A DNA stretch of 64,000 nt from PALSA-1003 sp963791945 (GCA_963791945.1 CAWBUD010000002.1:1674001-1738000), one strand, 5' to 3'; numbered from the stretch's first letter, positions 9,036 to 17,419 are shown. A program made the numbers and translations. The notes: a model not told the origin generated them from the sequence alone.

Positions 9036-9599
9036 CTACGCGGCGAGATAGCCGCCGTCGATAGGAACCATCGTACCGGTGATGAAGGAGGCGGCCGGCG
9101 AGCATAGGAAAACCGCGGTGCCTGCGACATCTTCCGGTTTACCCCAGCGCCCGAGCGGCGTGCGCGAAAGGATCATCTGCGAGCGCATGGGATCGTCCTG
9201 CAGCGGTTGAGTGAGCGCGGTGGCAATCCAGCCCGGGGCGATCGCGTTGACGCGGATGCCGTCGGCAGCATACGCGCCGGCGAGCGACTTGGTAAGCTGC
9301 GCGACCCCGCCCTTGCTCGCGCTGTAGCCGGGTACGAGCACGTCGAGCTTCGCCAGCGCCGAGACGAAGGCGGCGACCGCCGCGCCGTCGCGCACGTCGA
9401 GGACCGCGGCGCGCTCGACCCGCGAGCCCGCGCGCTCGCGCGCGCCGGGGGCTTCGCCTTCCGTCGCTCCGGTCACGGTGACGCTCGCGCCGAGCGCGGA
9501 AAACGCATCGCCGATCACCGCGCCGATGCCGCTCGTTCCGCCAGCGACGAGCACGGACTTGTCGCGGAAGGTCTCCTCGCGGAAGGTCGTCGCGATCAT
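9036..9599 (-). CDS. Short-chain dehydrogenase with deleted catalytic core
   Basis: 187 residues against about 250 for the family. The N-terminal NAD(P)-binding motif GGTSGIG (20-26) and the YxxxK motif (YSASK, 92-96) are present, followed by a normal C-terminus ending IDGGYLAA. Between LDVLV (85-89) and PGYSASK (90-96) about 60 residues are missing. In intact relatives that stretch carries the NNAG motif and the catalytic serine. The reading frame is kept. The start ATG overlaps the kdgK stop (ATGA). Intact homologues in sugar-acid operons oxidise or reduce keto-deoxy sugar acids. As read, the enzyme should be inactive, so this is either a recent in-frame deletion or an assembly error. Confidence 0.8.
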   Translation of the reverse strand: MIATTFREETFRDKSVLVAGGTSGIGAVIGDAFSALGASVTVTGATEGEAPGARERAGSRVERAAVLDVRDGAAVAAFVSALAKLDVLVPGYSASKGGVAQLTKSLAGAYAADGIRVNAIAPGWIATALTQPLQDDPMRSQMILSRTPLGRWGKPEDVAGTAVFLCSPAASFITGTMVPIDGGYLAA

Positions 9600-10534
9600 G
9601 GTGGAACCGCCTCGCCGAGGAGTGCCGCGACCTCGCCGTGGCGAGGGAGCGGCGCCACTGCGCCGTAGCCGGTCGTCGCCAGCGCCGCGGCGGCATTGGC
9701 ATAGCGGGCGGCGGTAAACGGATCGTCCCCGGCGACGAGTCGGGCGGCGAACGCCCCGTCGAAGCAGTCGCCGGCGCCGGTGGCGTCGATCGCGTCGACG
9801 CGATGGCCGGCGATGCGCTCGCGGCGGTGGCCGTCGGACACGACGCAACCTGCGGCGCCGCAGCGGAGCACGACCACCGGCGCGCCGTCGGCGTGACAGG
9901 CATCGAGGATCGCGTCGGGTTGGTCGCGCCCGAAAAGAAGCGCCGCATCCTCGAGGCTCGGCAGCGCCCAGTCGGCGAGCGCGAGGCTCGCGCGGATGAT
10001 CGCCCGCGCCCGCGCCAGGGGCCACAGCTTGAGGCGCAGATTGGTGTCGTACGAAATCCTTACGCCGGAGCCGCGTGCCGATTCCATCGCCGCGAAGCAC
10101 GCATCACAGGCGGAAGCCGAGATAGCCTGGCTGATACCCGACACATGCAGGACTTTGGAAGCGCGCACGACTTCGAGCGGCAGATCGGCGGGTCGCATGC
10201 GGCTCGCCGCGGAGCCTGCCCGCAGATAGCTGAACTCGTGTCCGCCCGGACCATGGGAAACGAAGTAGATGCCCGTGGGCGCGTCGGGGTCCATGGCGAC
10301 GCCGGTAACGTCGACGCCCTCCTTTCGCCACAACTCGACGAATTGGCGACCGAACGGGTCGTCGCCGACGCGCGTGAGGTACGCCGCACGCGCGCCGAGC
10401 CGTGCCGCCGCGATCGCGCAATTAGACGTGTCGCCGCCGAAACCGCGCAGATACTCGTCACCCGCGCCGCGGGTCTGGTTGAACTCGACGAGCGGCTCGC
10501 CGAGCGCGACCAGATCGAAGCGGACCACGGTCAT
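9596..10534 (-). CDS. kdgK: 2-keto-3-deoxygluconate kinase (PfkB family)
   Basis: 312 residues, ribokinase/PfkB sugar-kinase family. The N-terminal GEPLVEFNQ and GGDTSNCAIAAARLG blocks are typical of KDG kinases, and the anion-hole signature DATGAGD lies at 250-256. It would phosphorylate 2-keto-3-deoxygluconate to KDPG in the cytoplasm, feeding the aldolase encoded upstream. The start ATG overlaps the dgoA stop (ATGA) and its own stop overlaps the SDR start, so the three genes are translationally coupled. A related sugar kinase specificity cannot be excluded, but the context strongly favours KDG. Confidence 0.88.
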   Translation of the reverse strand: MTVVRFDLVALGEPLVEFNQTRGAGDEYLRGFGGDTSNCAIAAARLGARAAYLTRVGDDPFGRQFVELWRKEGVDVTGVAMDPDAPTGIYFVSHGPGGHEFSYLRAGSAASRMRPADLPLEVVRASKVLHVSGISQAISASACDACFAAMESARGSGVRISYDTNLRLKLWPLARARAIIRASLALADWALPSLEDAALLFGRDQPDAILDACHADGAPVVVLRCGAAGCVVSDGHRRERIAGHRVDAIDATGAGDCFDGAFAARLVAGDDPFTAARYANAAAALATTGYGAVAPLPRHGEVAALLGEAVPP

Positions 10535-11172
10535 CTTTTCGCCGTCAGCGCGGCGCATGCCGCGGCGAATTGCGCGGCGATCGCGCGCACGCTCTCCGCC
10601 GATGCTCCGGGCTGATACAGATTCGAGCCCGTGCCAAAGCCGTTCGCGCCGACTGCCCAGTACGGCGCCATGTTGTCCGGACGGATGCCGCCGACCGGGA
10701 AAACCAGCGTGTCTCTCGGCAACACGGCGCGCCACGCCTTGAGCACCGGAGGCGAGAGTTGTTCGGCCGGAAACATCTTGAGCCCGTCCGCCCCCGCGGC
10801 GAGCGCGGCGAAAGCCTCGGTCGGCGTCGCCGCGCCCGGCAGACAGACGAGCCCGAGCCGCTTCGCCTCGCGGATCACCGCGATATCGCCGTGCGGCATG
10901 ACAATCAGCCGTCCGCCCGCCCGCGCTACGCGCTCGCAATCGGCGACGTCGAGGACCGTGCCGGCGCCGATGAGACAACGCTCGCCGTGAGCTTGCGCGA
11001 GCCGCCGAATGCTCTCGAACGGATCGGGCGAATTGAGCGGAACCTCGAGGATGCGGAAACCGTGTTCGGTCAGGGCCGCGCCGATCGCTTCGGCTTCGGT
11101 TGGCGCGATCCCGCGCAGCACGGCGACCAGCGGCAGGGGCACGAGGTAGTCGCGAAGCGACGTGGCGCTCAT
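10531..11172 (-). CDS. dgoA: KDPG/KDPGal aldolase (DgoA type)
   Basis: 213 residues, class I KDPG aldolase family. The likely proton-transfer Glu is E43 in ILEVPLNSP, and the Schiff-base Lys is K132 in GADGLKMFPAE. The protein cleaves 2-keto-3-deoxy-6-phospho-galactonate and possibly the gluconate epimer to pyruvate and glyceraldehyde-3-phosphate. The neighbour dgoK supplies KDPGal and kdgK supplies KDPG, so this single aldolase may serve both branches. The start was chosen at the ATG overlapping the dgoK stop. The family's phosphate-binding part (PVGGIRPDN, GFGTGS) is intact. Confidence 0.9.
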   Translation of the reverse strand: MSATSLRDYLVPLPLVAVLRGIAPTEAEAIGAALTEHGFRILEVPLNSPDPFESIRRLAQAHGERCLIGAGTVLDVADCERVARAGGRLIVMPHGDIAVIREAKRLGLVCLPGAATPTEAFAALAAGADGLKMFPAEQLSPPVLKAWRAVLPRDTLVFPVGGIRPDNMAPYWAVGANGFGTGSNLYQPGASAESVRAIAAQFAAACAALTAKR

Positions 11173-12086
11173 GCCACCATTCCTGCACGCTGCGCGATGC
11201 GCCACAAGCCCTGCGCGGCGGCGTCCGGCGGTCCGAGCGTCGCGTCCAAGCCCGCGAGCGCGAATGCGCGGCGGTAACGTTCGCACAGCACCGCGTCGCC
11301 GACGAGATGCACGCACTCCCCCAGCGCTCGTTGTCGTTGGAGCCAGCGCTGCCCGGCCGCGAGCTCGGCCCCGAGCAACAAACCCGAAAGGTAGTCGCCG
11401 ACGGCGGCCGGCGCAAGCTCATCGGTCAAGCGAAGGGTCCGCGCGGAAAAAAGATCGTGCGAGAGATGGGCGTCCTCGGCGAGGCTGCGACGCACGCCTG
11501 CCTCCAGGGCGGCAGCGTCGTCGCCCGCAACGGCGAGTCGTCCCAGAATACTGTGCTCTCTCAATACCGCGTAGAGCTCACCGGTCAGGAACGTGACGAA
11601 GGTTTCGATCCGCGACGCGCGGACCAGAGCCCACTTGCTGTGCGTTCCCGGCAGGACGACGACGCGCATCGGGTGCCCGTCGCTGGCGCCCGCGTCGATG
11701 GCGCCGAGGATCTGCGTCTCCTCGCCGCGCATCACGTCGGGCACACCGTTCGAGTCGCGACAGATAAGCCCCGGAACGATCGCCAGCCGCGTTGCGGGGA
11801 CGGCAGTGAGCGCCGAGCCGATCGTCGCTGCATCGGCGGGGCACGCACGGTACGGAGCCTCGACCCAGCCCTGACGGCTGCCGATCATGCCGCAAGCCAG
11901 CAATGGGGCGCCGTCGTGTTCATCATCGGCCATCAGCGCCGCCAGGGCCTCGGGGAAACCGCCGGCGGGAACCTTCTGCACGCCGAGCGGCGCGCTTTTC
12001 GCGCGCACGATGCGACCGCGCGCATCGAGCCAGTAGGCGCGAGCGCTGCTCGTTCCCCAGTCGATAGCGATCAGCGAGACGGACAT
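11169..12086 (-). CDS. dgoK: 2-dehydro-3-deoxygalactonokinase
   Basis: 305 residues from the ATG giving MSVSLIAIDWG. An in-frame start 22 codons upstream lies within a REP-like repeat and was rejected. The DgoK family signature DWGTSSARAYWLD is at the N-terminus, and GLICRDSNGVPDVMRGEETQ and LPGTHSKWA follow as in DgoK proteins. It phosphorylates 2-keto-3-deoxygalactonate, an intermediate of galactonate or galactose oxidation. It is the first gene of the operon dgoK-dgoA-kdgK-SDR-small-cupin. The promoter should lie in the repeat-containing gap upstream. Confidence 0.92.
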   Translation of the reverse strand: MSVSLIAIDWGTSSARAYWLDARGRIVRAKSAPLGVQKVPAGGFPEALAALMADDEHDGAPLLACGMIGSRQGWVEAPYRACPADAATIGSALTAVPATRLAIVPGLICRDSNGVPDVMRGEETQILGAIDAGASDGHPMRVVVLPGTHSKWALVRASRIETFVTFLTGELYAVLREHSILGRLAVAGDDAAALEAGVRRSLAEDAHLSHDLFSARTLRLTDELAPAAVGDYLSGLLLGAELAAGQRWLQRQRALGECVHLVGDAVLCERYRRAFALAGLDATLGPPDAAAQGLWRIAQRAGMVA

Positions 12087-12097
12087 GAAGAAACGTT

Positions 12098-12221
12098 CGT
12101 AGCCTGGGTTGAGCGCGAAGCGCGTACCCGGGACAGCCCCCGGGGTTCGCATCGCTTACCCCGGGCTACACCCTTCGTTGGAAGCGAATCCCGCGGTTCG
12201 CCTCGCTCACCCCGGGCAACG
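12098..12221. repeat. REP-like repeat cluster (inverted pair plus a third copy)
   Basis: Three copies of a family with consensus roughly GTAGCCCGGGGTGAGCG then AAGCGAACCCCGGG. Copy one (about 12098-12132) is on the plus strand; copy two (about 12137-12169) and copy three (about 12190-12221) are on the minus strand. Each is itself an imperfect palindrome. The first two form a head-to-head pair, as in bacterial interspersed mosaic elements. Related copies lie at 16874-16970 and 62061-62154. Confidence 0.75.
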
Positions 12222-12229
12222 ATGCGTAA

Positions 12230-12679
12230 TCACCACCGCTCTGCGGCTTCGTCGTCGCTGGCCCGCGCCTCGACCCAACGCTCGCCAGCGGGGGTCCGTT
12301 CCTTCTTCCAGAAAGGCGCGCGCGTCTTCAGATAATCCATGATGAACTCGCACGCGTCGAATGCGTCAGCGCGGTGCGCGCTGGTCACCGCAACGAGCAC
12401 GATCTGGTCCGCGGGCTTGAGCTCGCCGATGCGGTGGATCACCGTGGCGTCGTACACGCACCAGCGCGACTTCGCTTCGGAAACGATGTCAGCGAGCGCC
12501 TTTTCGGTCATGCCGGGGTAGTGCTCGAGCGTGAGCGTGCTTACCGCCGCGGCGTCGTTGACGTCGCGTACGAGGCCGATGAACGCCGCCACCGCTCCGA
12601 CGCGCGCGTCGCGACCGCGCAGCGCAGCGATCTCGCGAGCGACGTCGAAATCCTCCGTCTGGACGCGGACGACGCTCAT
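12230..12679 (-). CDS. moaE: Molybdopterin synthase catalytic subunit
   Basis: 149 residues, MoaE family. It transfers sulfur from the MoaD thiocarboxylate to precursor Z, making molybdopterin. The conserved active-site block YLKTRAPFWKKE is at 117-128, with K118 and K125 as the expected catalytic lysines. The substrate-handling block AHRADAF is at about 101-107. The gene starts immediately after the moaD stop with no gap, a typical moaD-moaE pair. Molybdenum cofactor made here could serve enzymes such as formate or xanthine dehydrogenases, none of which are in the window. Confidence 0.95.
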   Translation of the reverse strand: MSVVRVQTEDFDVAREIAALRGRDARVGAVAAFIGLVRDVNDAAAVSTLTLEHYPGMTEKALADIVSEAKSRWCVYDATVIHRIGELKPADQIVLVAVTSAHRADAFDACEFIMDYLKTRAPFWKKERTPAGERWVEARASDDEAAERW

Positions 12680-12934
12680 TCAACCTCCGGTGACCGGCGG
12701 AAACAGCGCGACTTCGTCGCCCACGCGCACCGGCGTGTCGCCCTTTGCGACATCGAAATTCACGGCGACGCGAACGGCACGCCCGGGCGCGAGCTCCGCT
12801 GCCCATGCGCCCCCGCGCCCGCGCAGCCATGACAGAAGCGCAGCGACGTTGCCTATGTGGGTCGGGAGCTCGACGATTTCGGACGGAACGCCCAGCGATT
12901 CGCGTAGCCGTGCGAGATAAACCAGCGTGATCAC
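12680..12934 (-). CDS. moaD: Molybdopterin synthase sulfur carrier subunit
   Basis: 84 residues, ubiquitin-like beta-grasp protein. The diagnostic C-terminal Gly-Gly (ending PPVTGG) is present; it is thiocarboxylated to carry sulfur to MoaE. The start is GTG (reads MITLVYLARLRESLG). The stop is directly adjacent to the moaE start, consistent with 1:1 translation of the heterotetramer partners. Confidence 0.93.
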   Translation of the reverse strand: MITLVYLARLRESLGVPSEIVELPTHIGNVAALLSWLRGRGGAWAAELAPGRAVRVAVNFDVAKGDTPVRVGDEVALFPPVTGG

Positions 12935-12998
12935 CGGTACATCTTACCGCTGCCTGCCCGACGGCACCAAGGCGTTGCGTTGCGCCGACGCCGGTCCA

Positions 12999-13031
12999 AA
13001 CAAAAACGCCGGCAGTATCGACCCGCCGGCG
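12999..13031 (-). terminator. Rho-independent terminator of the beta-barrel gene
   Basis: On the minus strand a stem CGCCGGC/GCCGGCG with an 11-base loop is followed immediately by a T-rich tract (TTTTTGTTT). It lies about 20 bp past the stop of the outer-membrane beta-barrel gene and would separate it from moaD-moaE downstream. Confidence 0.8.
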
Positions 13032-13050
13032 CATGCAGCTGAAGATGCAG

Positions 13051-13716
13051 CTAGAACCGGTATTGGACTCCGATGGAAAACTGATCGGATTCCGGCATGC
13101 CGCTGCCGACGAGCTCGCCGGCAAAGCGCCCGAAGCGCGCGTATTCGACGCGCAGTCCCAGCGAATGGGTTACGTCGTAGCGCAGGCCGACGCCATAGTT
13201 GACGCCATCGCGCTGGCGTCGCGGGTCGCCGGGAACGAGCGATGCGCCGGCGAAGAGCGGACGCACTTCGTTTTGCGCATAGCCCAGGCGCCCGTAGAGC
13301 GAGATGCTGCGGATGAACTCCCAGCTCGTGTAGACATCCGCGTTCCAGGTGCGCGACGTGGCGTCGCCGAAACTCAATCCGAGCCCAGGTCCGACGCTCA
13401 AGCCCGACGAAGCGGGACGTAGCGCGTACTTGTCCGTACTGTTGAATGCGGCCTCGACCGCGACGTCGTTGTTCCAGCGATAACCACCATAGACGAGCGA
13501 GCGCTGCTGGACGCTTTCGTCTGGCGCGGGAGTCGGGTACCGGTTCCAAATCAATGTCTGGCCCGCCGGCTGCGCCGCCACCACCAGGCCCCTCGACTCG
13601 GTCCCCTGGTTGCGCATCGACACACCGCCGTAGAAACCAGCCTGCGCGAAAACCCCGGAGGCGAGCCCAAACCCGAGCCCAGCCCCGAGCACCCACGCAA
13701 GTAATTGTTTTTTCAC
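13051..13716 (-). CDS. OmpA-like outer membrane beta-barrel protein
   Basis: About 221 residues starting at GTG (reads VKKQLLAWVLGAGLG), preceded by a GGTGGGG stretch that may act as ribosome binding site. An ATG 21 codons upstream is in frame but gives a poor N-terminus. The signal peptide ends at about VFAQ. The mature part alternates hydrophobic and polar residues in short strands and ends in the outer-membrane signature QFSIGVQYRF with C-terminal Phe. This fits an eight-stranded OmpA/OmpW-type barrel. Substrate or role is unknown. It has its own terminator, so it is probably an independent unit between mobB and moaD. Confidence 0.75.
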   Translation of the reverse strand: MKKQLLAWVLGAGLGFGLASGVFAQAGFYGGVSMRNQGTESRGLVVAAQPAGQTLIWNRYPTPAPDESVQQRSLVYGGYRWNNDVAVEAAFNSTDKYALRPASSGLSVGPGLGLSFGDATSRTWNADVYTSWEFIRSISLYGRLGYAQNEVRPLFAGASLVPGDPRRQRDGVNYGVGLRYDVTHSLGLRVEYARFGRFAGELVGSGMPESDQFSIGVQYRF

Positions 13717-13818
13717 GACTTCAACCCCACCGATGCACCCGCCGCCCACATGAAGCACACAGGCCCGTACACAATTCACCTTACGCCCATGCGCTGGTCT
13801 CCGTCAACCGCGAAGCGC

Positions 13819-14310
13819 TCAAAGACCGAGGCGGCGCAGGACGAATGTTGCAACGGCGTCAGCGTCCCCCAGAGGAAGCACCGGCAGAGCTGCCGACAGC
13901 GGCTGGTCCGTGGCCACTCCGACGATATTCGGGTCGTGCGGGTGCAGCAAAGGCTTGCCCACGCTGGCCCTGTAGACCTCCAGCTTGGGGATGGCCGCGC
14001 CCTTGAAGCCCTCCACCAGCGCCAGATCGCACGAAGACAGCCGTTGGAGCGCCCCGGCCAGGCTGAGTTCCGGCTCTCCGCGGAGCTCGTGCTGCAGCGC
14101 CCAGCGAACGGCCGAGGTCACCAGCACCTCGCGGCAACCTGCTTCGCGGTGGCGGAACGAGTCCTTGCCGGGCTGATCGAGGTCGAACTCGTGGTGGGCG
14201 TGCTTCACCAGCGACACGGTCAGGCCGCGGGCGATGAACCGCGGAACGAGCTGCTCGATCAGCGTCGTCTTGCCGCTGCCGGACCAGCCCGCAAAGCCGA
14301 ACACGTGCAT
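13819..14310 (-). CDS. mobB: Molybdopterin-guanine dinucleotide biosynthesis protein B
   Basis: 163 residues, MobB P-loop GTPase family. Walker A GWSGSGKTT is at 8-16, followed by the conserved VSLVKHAHHEFDLDQPGKDS block and DLALVEGFK (Walker B-like). MobB assists attachment of GMP to molybdopterin to form the MGD form of the cofactor. It lies 8 bp after a GrpB-family gene and near moaD/moaE, which supports assignment. No mobA is seen in the window. Confidence 0.93.
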   Translation of the reverse strand: MHVFGFAGWSGSGKTTLIEQLVPRFIARGLTVSLVKHAHHEFDLDQPGKDSFRHREAGCREVLVTSAVRWALQHELRGEPELSLAGALQRLSSCDLALVEGFKGAAIPKLEVYRASVGKPLLHPHDPNIVGVATDQPLSAALPVLPLGDADAVATFVLRRLGL

Positions 14311-14318
14311 CGGACCGT

Positions 14319-14867
14319 TCAGTGGCGTATCGATTGGCCGCCCATCACGGACGTGATGAACTCGCCTTTGGCCTGGGTATAAGCGCGAGGCTCACGCACG
14401 CCGGAATGCACAATGGCGCGCTTCTTGTCCTGGTACGCGTCGCGAAGCGCGGAATCGGCTCGCAGCAGATCGCGAAACCGCCGGAGCGATTCGACTTCGG
14501 GGCTGGTCATGGCGATGACGTGAGCGTGCAGGCGGTAGCGCCTTCCGTTGTATTCGATCGCGCCGACCCGCATGGGGCGCTCGTCCGGAAAGATATGGCC
14601 GGTCTTCTGCGGCTGGAAGCCCAGTCGGTCGATCGCGATCCGCGTCGCCTCCAATCGACCTGCCGGGTACATGACCATGACGTCGACGATGCCCTTGCCC
14701 GCGCAGCCCGGAATGGCAGTGCTGCCGATGTGCTCGACCTTCGCCCAGGGCGCGGCTTTCTCGATGAGGGCGCCGACCTCGCCGGCGACATCGATCGCCG
14801 CGCGGTCGTACTCGACGTATCCGGCGCCGGAATTCGAGTACGGCAGGATCGGCGAGTTATGTTGCAT
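14319..14867 (-). CDS. GrpB family (UPF0157) nucleotidyltransferase-like protein
   Basis: About 182 residues from the ATG giving MQHNSPILPY. The GrpB signature is visible: EHIGSTAIPGCAGKGIVDVMV (in two parts, IGSTAIPG and KGIVDVMV), then RYRLHAHV and LRRFRDLLRADSALRDAY. GrpB proteins share the nucleotidyltransferase-like fold, but the biochemical role is not established. It is next to mobB, probably in the same transcript. A longer in-frame start exists 42 codons upstream but overlaps the divergent gene region and lacks family similarity. Confidence 0.85.
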   Translation of the reverse strand: MQHNSPILPYSNSGAGYVEYDRAAIDVAGEVGALIEKAAPWAKVEHIGSTAIPGCAGKGIVDVMVMYPAGRLEATRIAIDRLGFQPQKTGHIFPDERPMRVGAIEYNGRRYRLHAHVIAMTSPEVESLRRFRDLLRADSALRDAYQDKKRAIVHSGVREPRAYTQAKGEFITSVMGGQSIRH

Positions 14868-14982
14868 GTGCGCGTCCGTCGTCGCGAGCGCACGCGGTGC
14901 TCTGCATCCGTGCTCCCCCCATGGCTTGTTGGCGCGATTGTAACCCGTATACTCACAGTGCCCGGCGAAGCCGCGACTCACC

Positions 14983-15612
14983 ATGGCGTCCACCTATTCC
15001 CTTGCCGTGCAACCGCTCGTCGAGCACATCGTCGATGCGGTCGAGGACCTGATCGCACGCGTGCCGCCAAGCCGCGAAAAGACCGCGGAGGCGCCTGCGG
15101 CCGCCGCAAGATCAATCGCGCGCAAAGCTGCTTCCCGTGCTGCCGCGCTGTCCGGAGCGCTCGCGCTGCCGCCTGGCGTGTTCGGGCTGCTGACGGTCGT
15201 GCCCGACCTCGCGGCGATCTGGCGCATCCAGGCGCAGATGGTGTCGGATGTGGCGGGGCTCTACGGCAAGGAGATGCAGCTCACGCGCACCCACATGCTC
15301 TACTGCCTGTTCCGGCACGCATCGAGCCAACTCGCGCGCGACGTGGTCGTGCGCGCGGGCGAGCGGTTCGTGGTGCACCAGCTCTCCGGAGGCGCGCTCC
15401 GGAGCGTACTGACCTCCATCGGTATCTCGGTAACACAGCGAGCCGCCGGAACGACCGCAAGCCGCTGGGTGCCCGTCATCGGCGCAGCTGCGGTCGCGGG
15501 ATATGCGTACTTCGACACGCTGCAGGTGGCGAAGACCGCGATCCAGTTGCTCGAAGGCGCAAGCGTAGAAACCGCTCCGGCATCGAGCGGGGAAGCCGCT
15601 CCGGCCTCCTGA
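14983..15612 (+). CDS. EcsC family protein
   Basis: 209 residues on the plus strand. The central block GALALPPGVFGLLTVVPDL followed by IWRIQAQMVSDVAGLYGKE is typical of EcsC-domain proteins, with two hydrophobic hairpin-like segments (about 55-80 and 155-180). EcsC proteins are linked to ABC exporter function in Bacillus, but most proteobacterial members have no known role. The protein has no signal peptide. The N-terminal 60 residues are Ala-rich. It stands alone between the minus-strand grpB and puuD genes. Confidence 0.75.
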   Translation: MASTYSLAVQPLVEHIVDAVEDLIARVPPSREKTAEAPAAAARSIARKAASRAAALSGALALPPGVFGLLTVVPDLAAIWRIQAQMVSDVAGLYGKEMQLTRTHMLYCLFRHASSQLARDVVVRAGERFVVHQLSGGALRSVLTSIGISVTQRAAGTTASRWVPVIGAAAVAGYAYFDTLQVAKTAIQLLEGASVETAPASSGEAAPAS

Positions 15613-15663
15613 AATCGAACGTCGCGCTGCGGCTGCTTCGCGGACCCGTTCCTCCCCGCACGC

Positions 15664-16851
15664 TCACCGGGAGGCGCCCGCCGCGACCCAAGCTGCAATC
15701 TTCGCCCGTTCCGCGTCGGTCATGCCCGTCAGATTGCCGATCGGCATCGCCCGGGTCGCGACCGCCTGCTCGTAGATCTTCGGCGCGCTGCCGACGATGC
15801 GCGCGGGCGTGTCGAGCTTCACGTCCTTCGGCGCAACCGCGAACCCCGCCTGCGTCGGATGCTCCGCATGGCAGGTCGTGCAGCGCCGGGCGACGATGGC
15901 CTGCACCTCGTCGAAGCCCACGATGGCGCTCGTCTGCGGCGGCCTGGCCGGCGCAATCGCGATAGCCAGCGCGAACACTGCGAGCGCCGCGGTGAGCGGA
16001 ATCATCCACGCAACCCGACCCTTGTGGCGGAGATTGAAGAAGTGACGCACGTACGCCGCGAGCAGCATGATCGCGATCAACACCAGCCAGCCGTACGGAT
16101 GTCCGTAGGTCAGCGGATAGTGATTGCTGATCATGATGAACAGCACCGGCAGCGTGAAGTAGTTGTTGTGGACCGAACGCTGCTTGCCGCGAGCGCCCTC
16201 GAAGGGGTCCGGCGCGACGCCGCGCTTCTTCGCCTCGACGAGCTTCCGCTGCGCCGGGATGATCACGTGCGCGACGTTCGCGACCATGATCGTGCCGAGC
16301 ATCGCCCCGATCTGGATGTAGAGGCCCCGGCCGCTCAATAGGTGCGACAGCGCCCATGCAACCAGCGATACGAAGGCGATCATCGCCGCAGCGATCCAGA
16401 TCTCGCGCTCCAGGCCAAGTCGCTTGCAGAGCTGATCGTAGGCGAGCCAGCCGGCGACGATGAGCGCTACGCTGAGTCCGATCGCCTGAAGCGGCGTCAG
16501 ATCGAAGACTCCGCGGTCGATGAGATAGACCCGTGCGTTCAGGTAATACATCACGACCAGGAGCGAGAAGCCCGAGATCCAGGTCCAGTACGCCTCCCAC
16601 TTGAACCAGTGCAGCGTCTTCGGAAGAACTTCCGGCGCCACGCGGAACTTGCGCACGACGTAGAATCCACCGCCGTGCACGGCCCACAATTCGCCGCCGA
16701 TGCCCTTGTCGGCGTCGGCCCCGTCCTCCGGCGGCGCGAGGCTGTTGTCGAGCCACACGAAGTAGAACGAGGCGCCGATCCAGGCTATGCCCGTGACGAG
16801 GTGGACCCAGCGCAGAATCAATTGAACCCAGTCTGCGGCGTAGGCTTCCAT
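15664..16851 (-). CDS. puuD: Membrane-bound urate oxidase (hydroxylase) with cytochrome c domain
   Basis: 395 residues, PuuD family. About eight membrane segments span residues 10-300, with the conserved His-rich family pattern (for example WVHLVTGIAWIGASF at 16-30 and SVHNNYFTLPVLFIMISNH in the middle). A C-terminal cytochrome c domain has its heme-binding CTTCH at 324-328 and a probable axial Met near 369. It oxidises urate to 5-hydroxyisourate and passes electrons to the respiratory chain instead of making hydrogen peroxide. The next enzyme, 5-hydroxyisourate hydrolase, is encoded just upstream in the same direction. Confidence 0.92.
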   Translation of the reverse strand: MEAYAADWVQLILRWVHLVTGIAWIGASFYFVWLDNSLAPPEDGADADKGIGGELWAVHGGGFYVVRKFRVAPEVLPKTLHWFKWEAYWTWISGFSLLVVMYYLNARVYLIDRGVFDLTPLQAIGLSVALIVAGWLAYDQLCKRLGLEREIWIAAAMIAFVSLVAWALSHLLSGRGLYIQIGAMLGTIMVANVAHVIIPAQRKLVEAKKRGVAPDPFEGARGKQRSVHNNYFTLPVLFIMISNHYPLTYGHPYGWLVLIAIMLLAAYVRHFFNLRHKGRVAWMIPLTAALAVFALAIAIAPARPPQTSAIVGFDEVQAIVARRCTTCHAEHPTQAGFAVAPKDVKLDTPARIVGSAPKIYEQAVATRAMPIGNLTGMTDAERAKIAAWVAAGASR

Positions 16852-16873
16852 GGTTTCGTGCCGTAGATCGCGC

Positions 16874-16970
16874 TCCCGGGATTCGCTGCGCTCACCCCGG
16901 GCTACGGCATTGCGCGTGCCGTCGCGATACCGGACGCGCAGCCCGGGCTGAGCGTGGCGATGTCCGGGTC
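16874..16970. repeat. REP-like inverted repeat pair
   Basis: Two copies of the same palindromic family as at 12098-12221. The first (about 16874-16906) is on the minus strand, GTAGCCCGGGGTGAGCGCAG then CGAATCCCGGGA. The second (about 16938-16970) is on the plus strand, GCAGCCCGGGCTGAGCG then TGGCGATGTCCGGG, more diverged. Together they form a mosaic-element-like pair filling most of the gap between uraH and puuD. Confidence 0.7.
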
Positions 16971-16987
16971 GACGGGCGCCATGGGCA

Positions 16988-17341
16988 TCAGCCGCCGCGA
17001 TAGGTCGAATAGGCCCACGGCGACACGAGCAGCGGTACGTGATAGTGCGCGGCCGCGTCGGCCACGCCAAAATCGACGACGACCCGATCGATGAACGGCG
17101 GATCCGGCAGATCCATACCGAGTTGCCGGAAGTACGCCCCGGCTGCGAATACCAGTCGATAACGGCCCGGCGACAGCTCCTCGCCCTCGAGCAGCGGCAC
17201 GTCCACGCGGCCATCCGCGTTGGTCGTGGCTGACCGAACCGCCTCGAAGCGCTCGCCGACGCTCCGGTACAGCGTGATGGCCATGCCGGCACCCGGCGTG
17301 CCGTGCGCCGTATCGAGAACGTGCGTCGTCAGTCGTCCCAC
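16988..17341 (-). CDS. uraH: 5-hydroxyisourate hydrolase (transthyretin-like)
   Basis: 117 residues from a GTG start. N-terminal LTTHVLDTAHGTPG matches the family signature. The C-terminal tetrapeptide, normally YRGS in this family, reads YRGG here. The enzyme hydrolyses 5-hydroxyisourate, the product of PuuD, to OHCU, which UraD then decarboxylates. It is divergent from puuE with a 78-bp gap, which presumably holds back-to-back promoters of the locus. Confidence 0.93.
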   Translation of the reverse strand: MGRLTTHVLDTAHGTPGAGMAITLYRSVGERFEAVRSATTNADGRVDVPLLEGEELSPGRYRLVFAAGAYFRQLGMDLPDPPFIDRVVVDFGVADAAAHYHVPLLVSPWAYSTYRGG

Positions 17342-17419
17342 GGGCGGGTCCTTCCGTTGCGGTATTCTATGCCAGCCTTCCGCCACGACTGCGATGGCCG
17401 CGATGGCACGAGAGCGACG

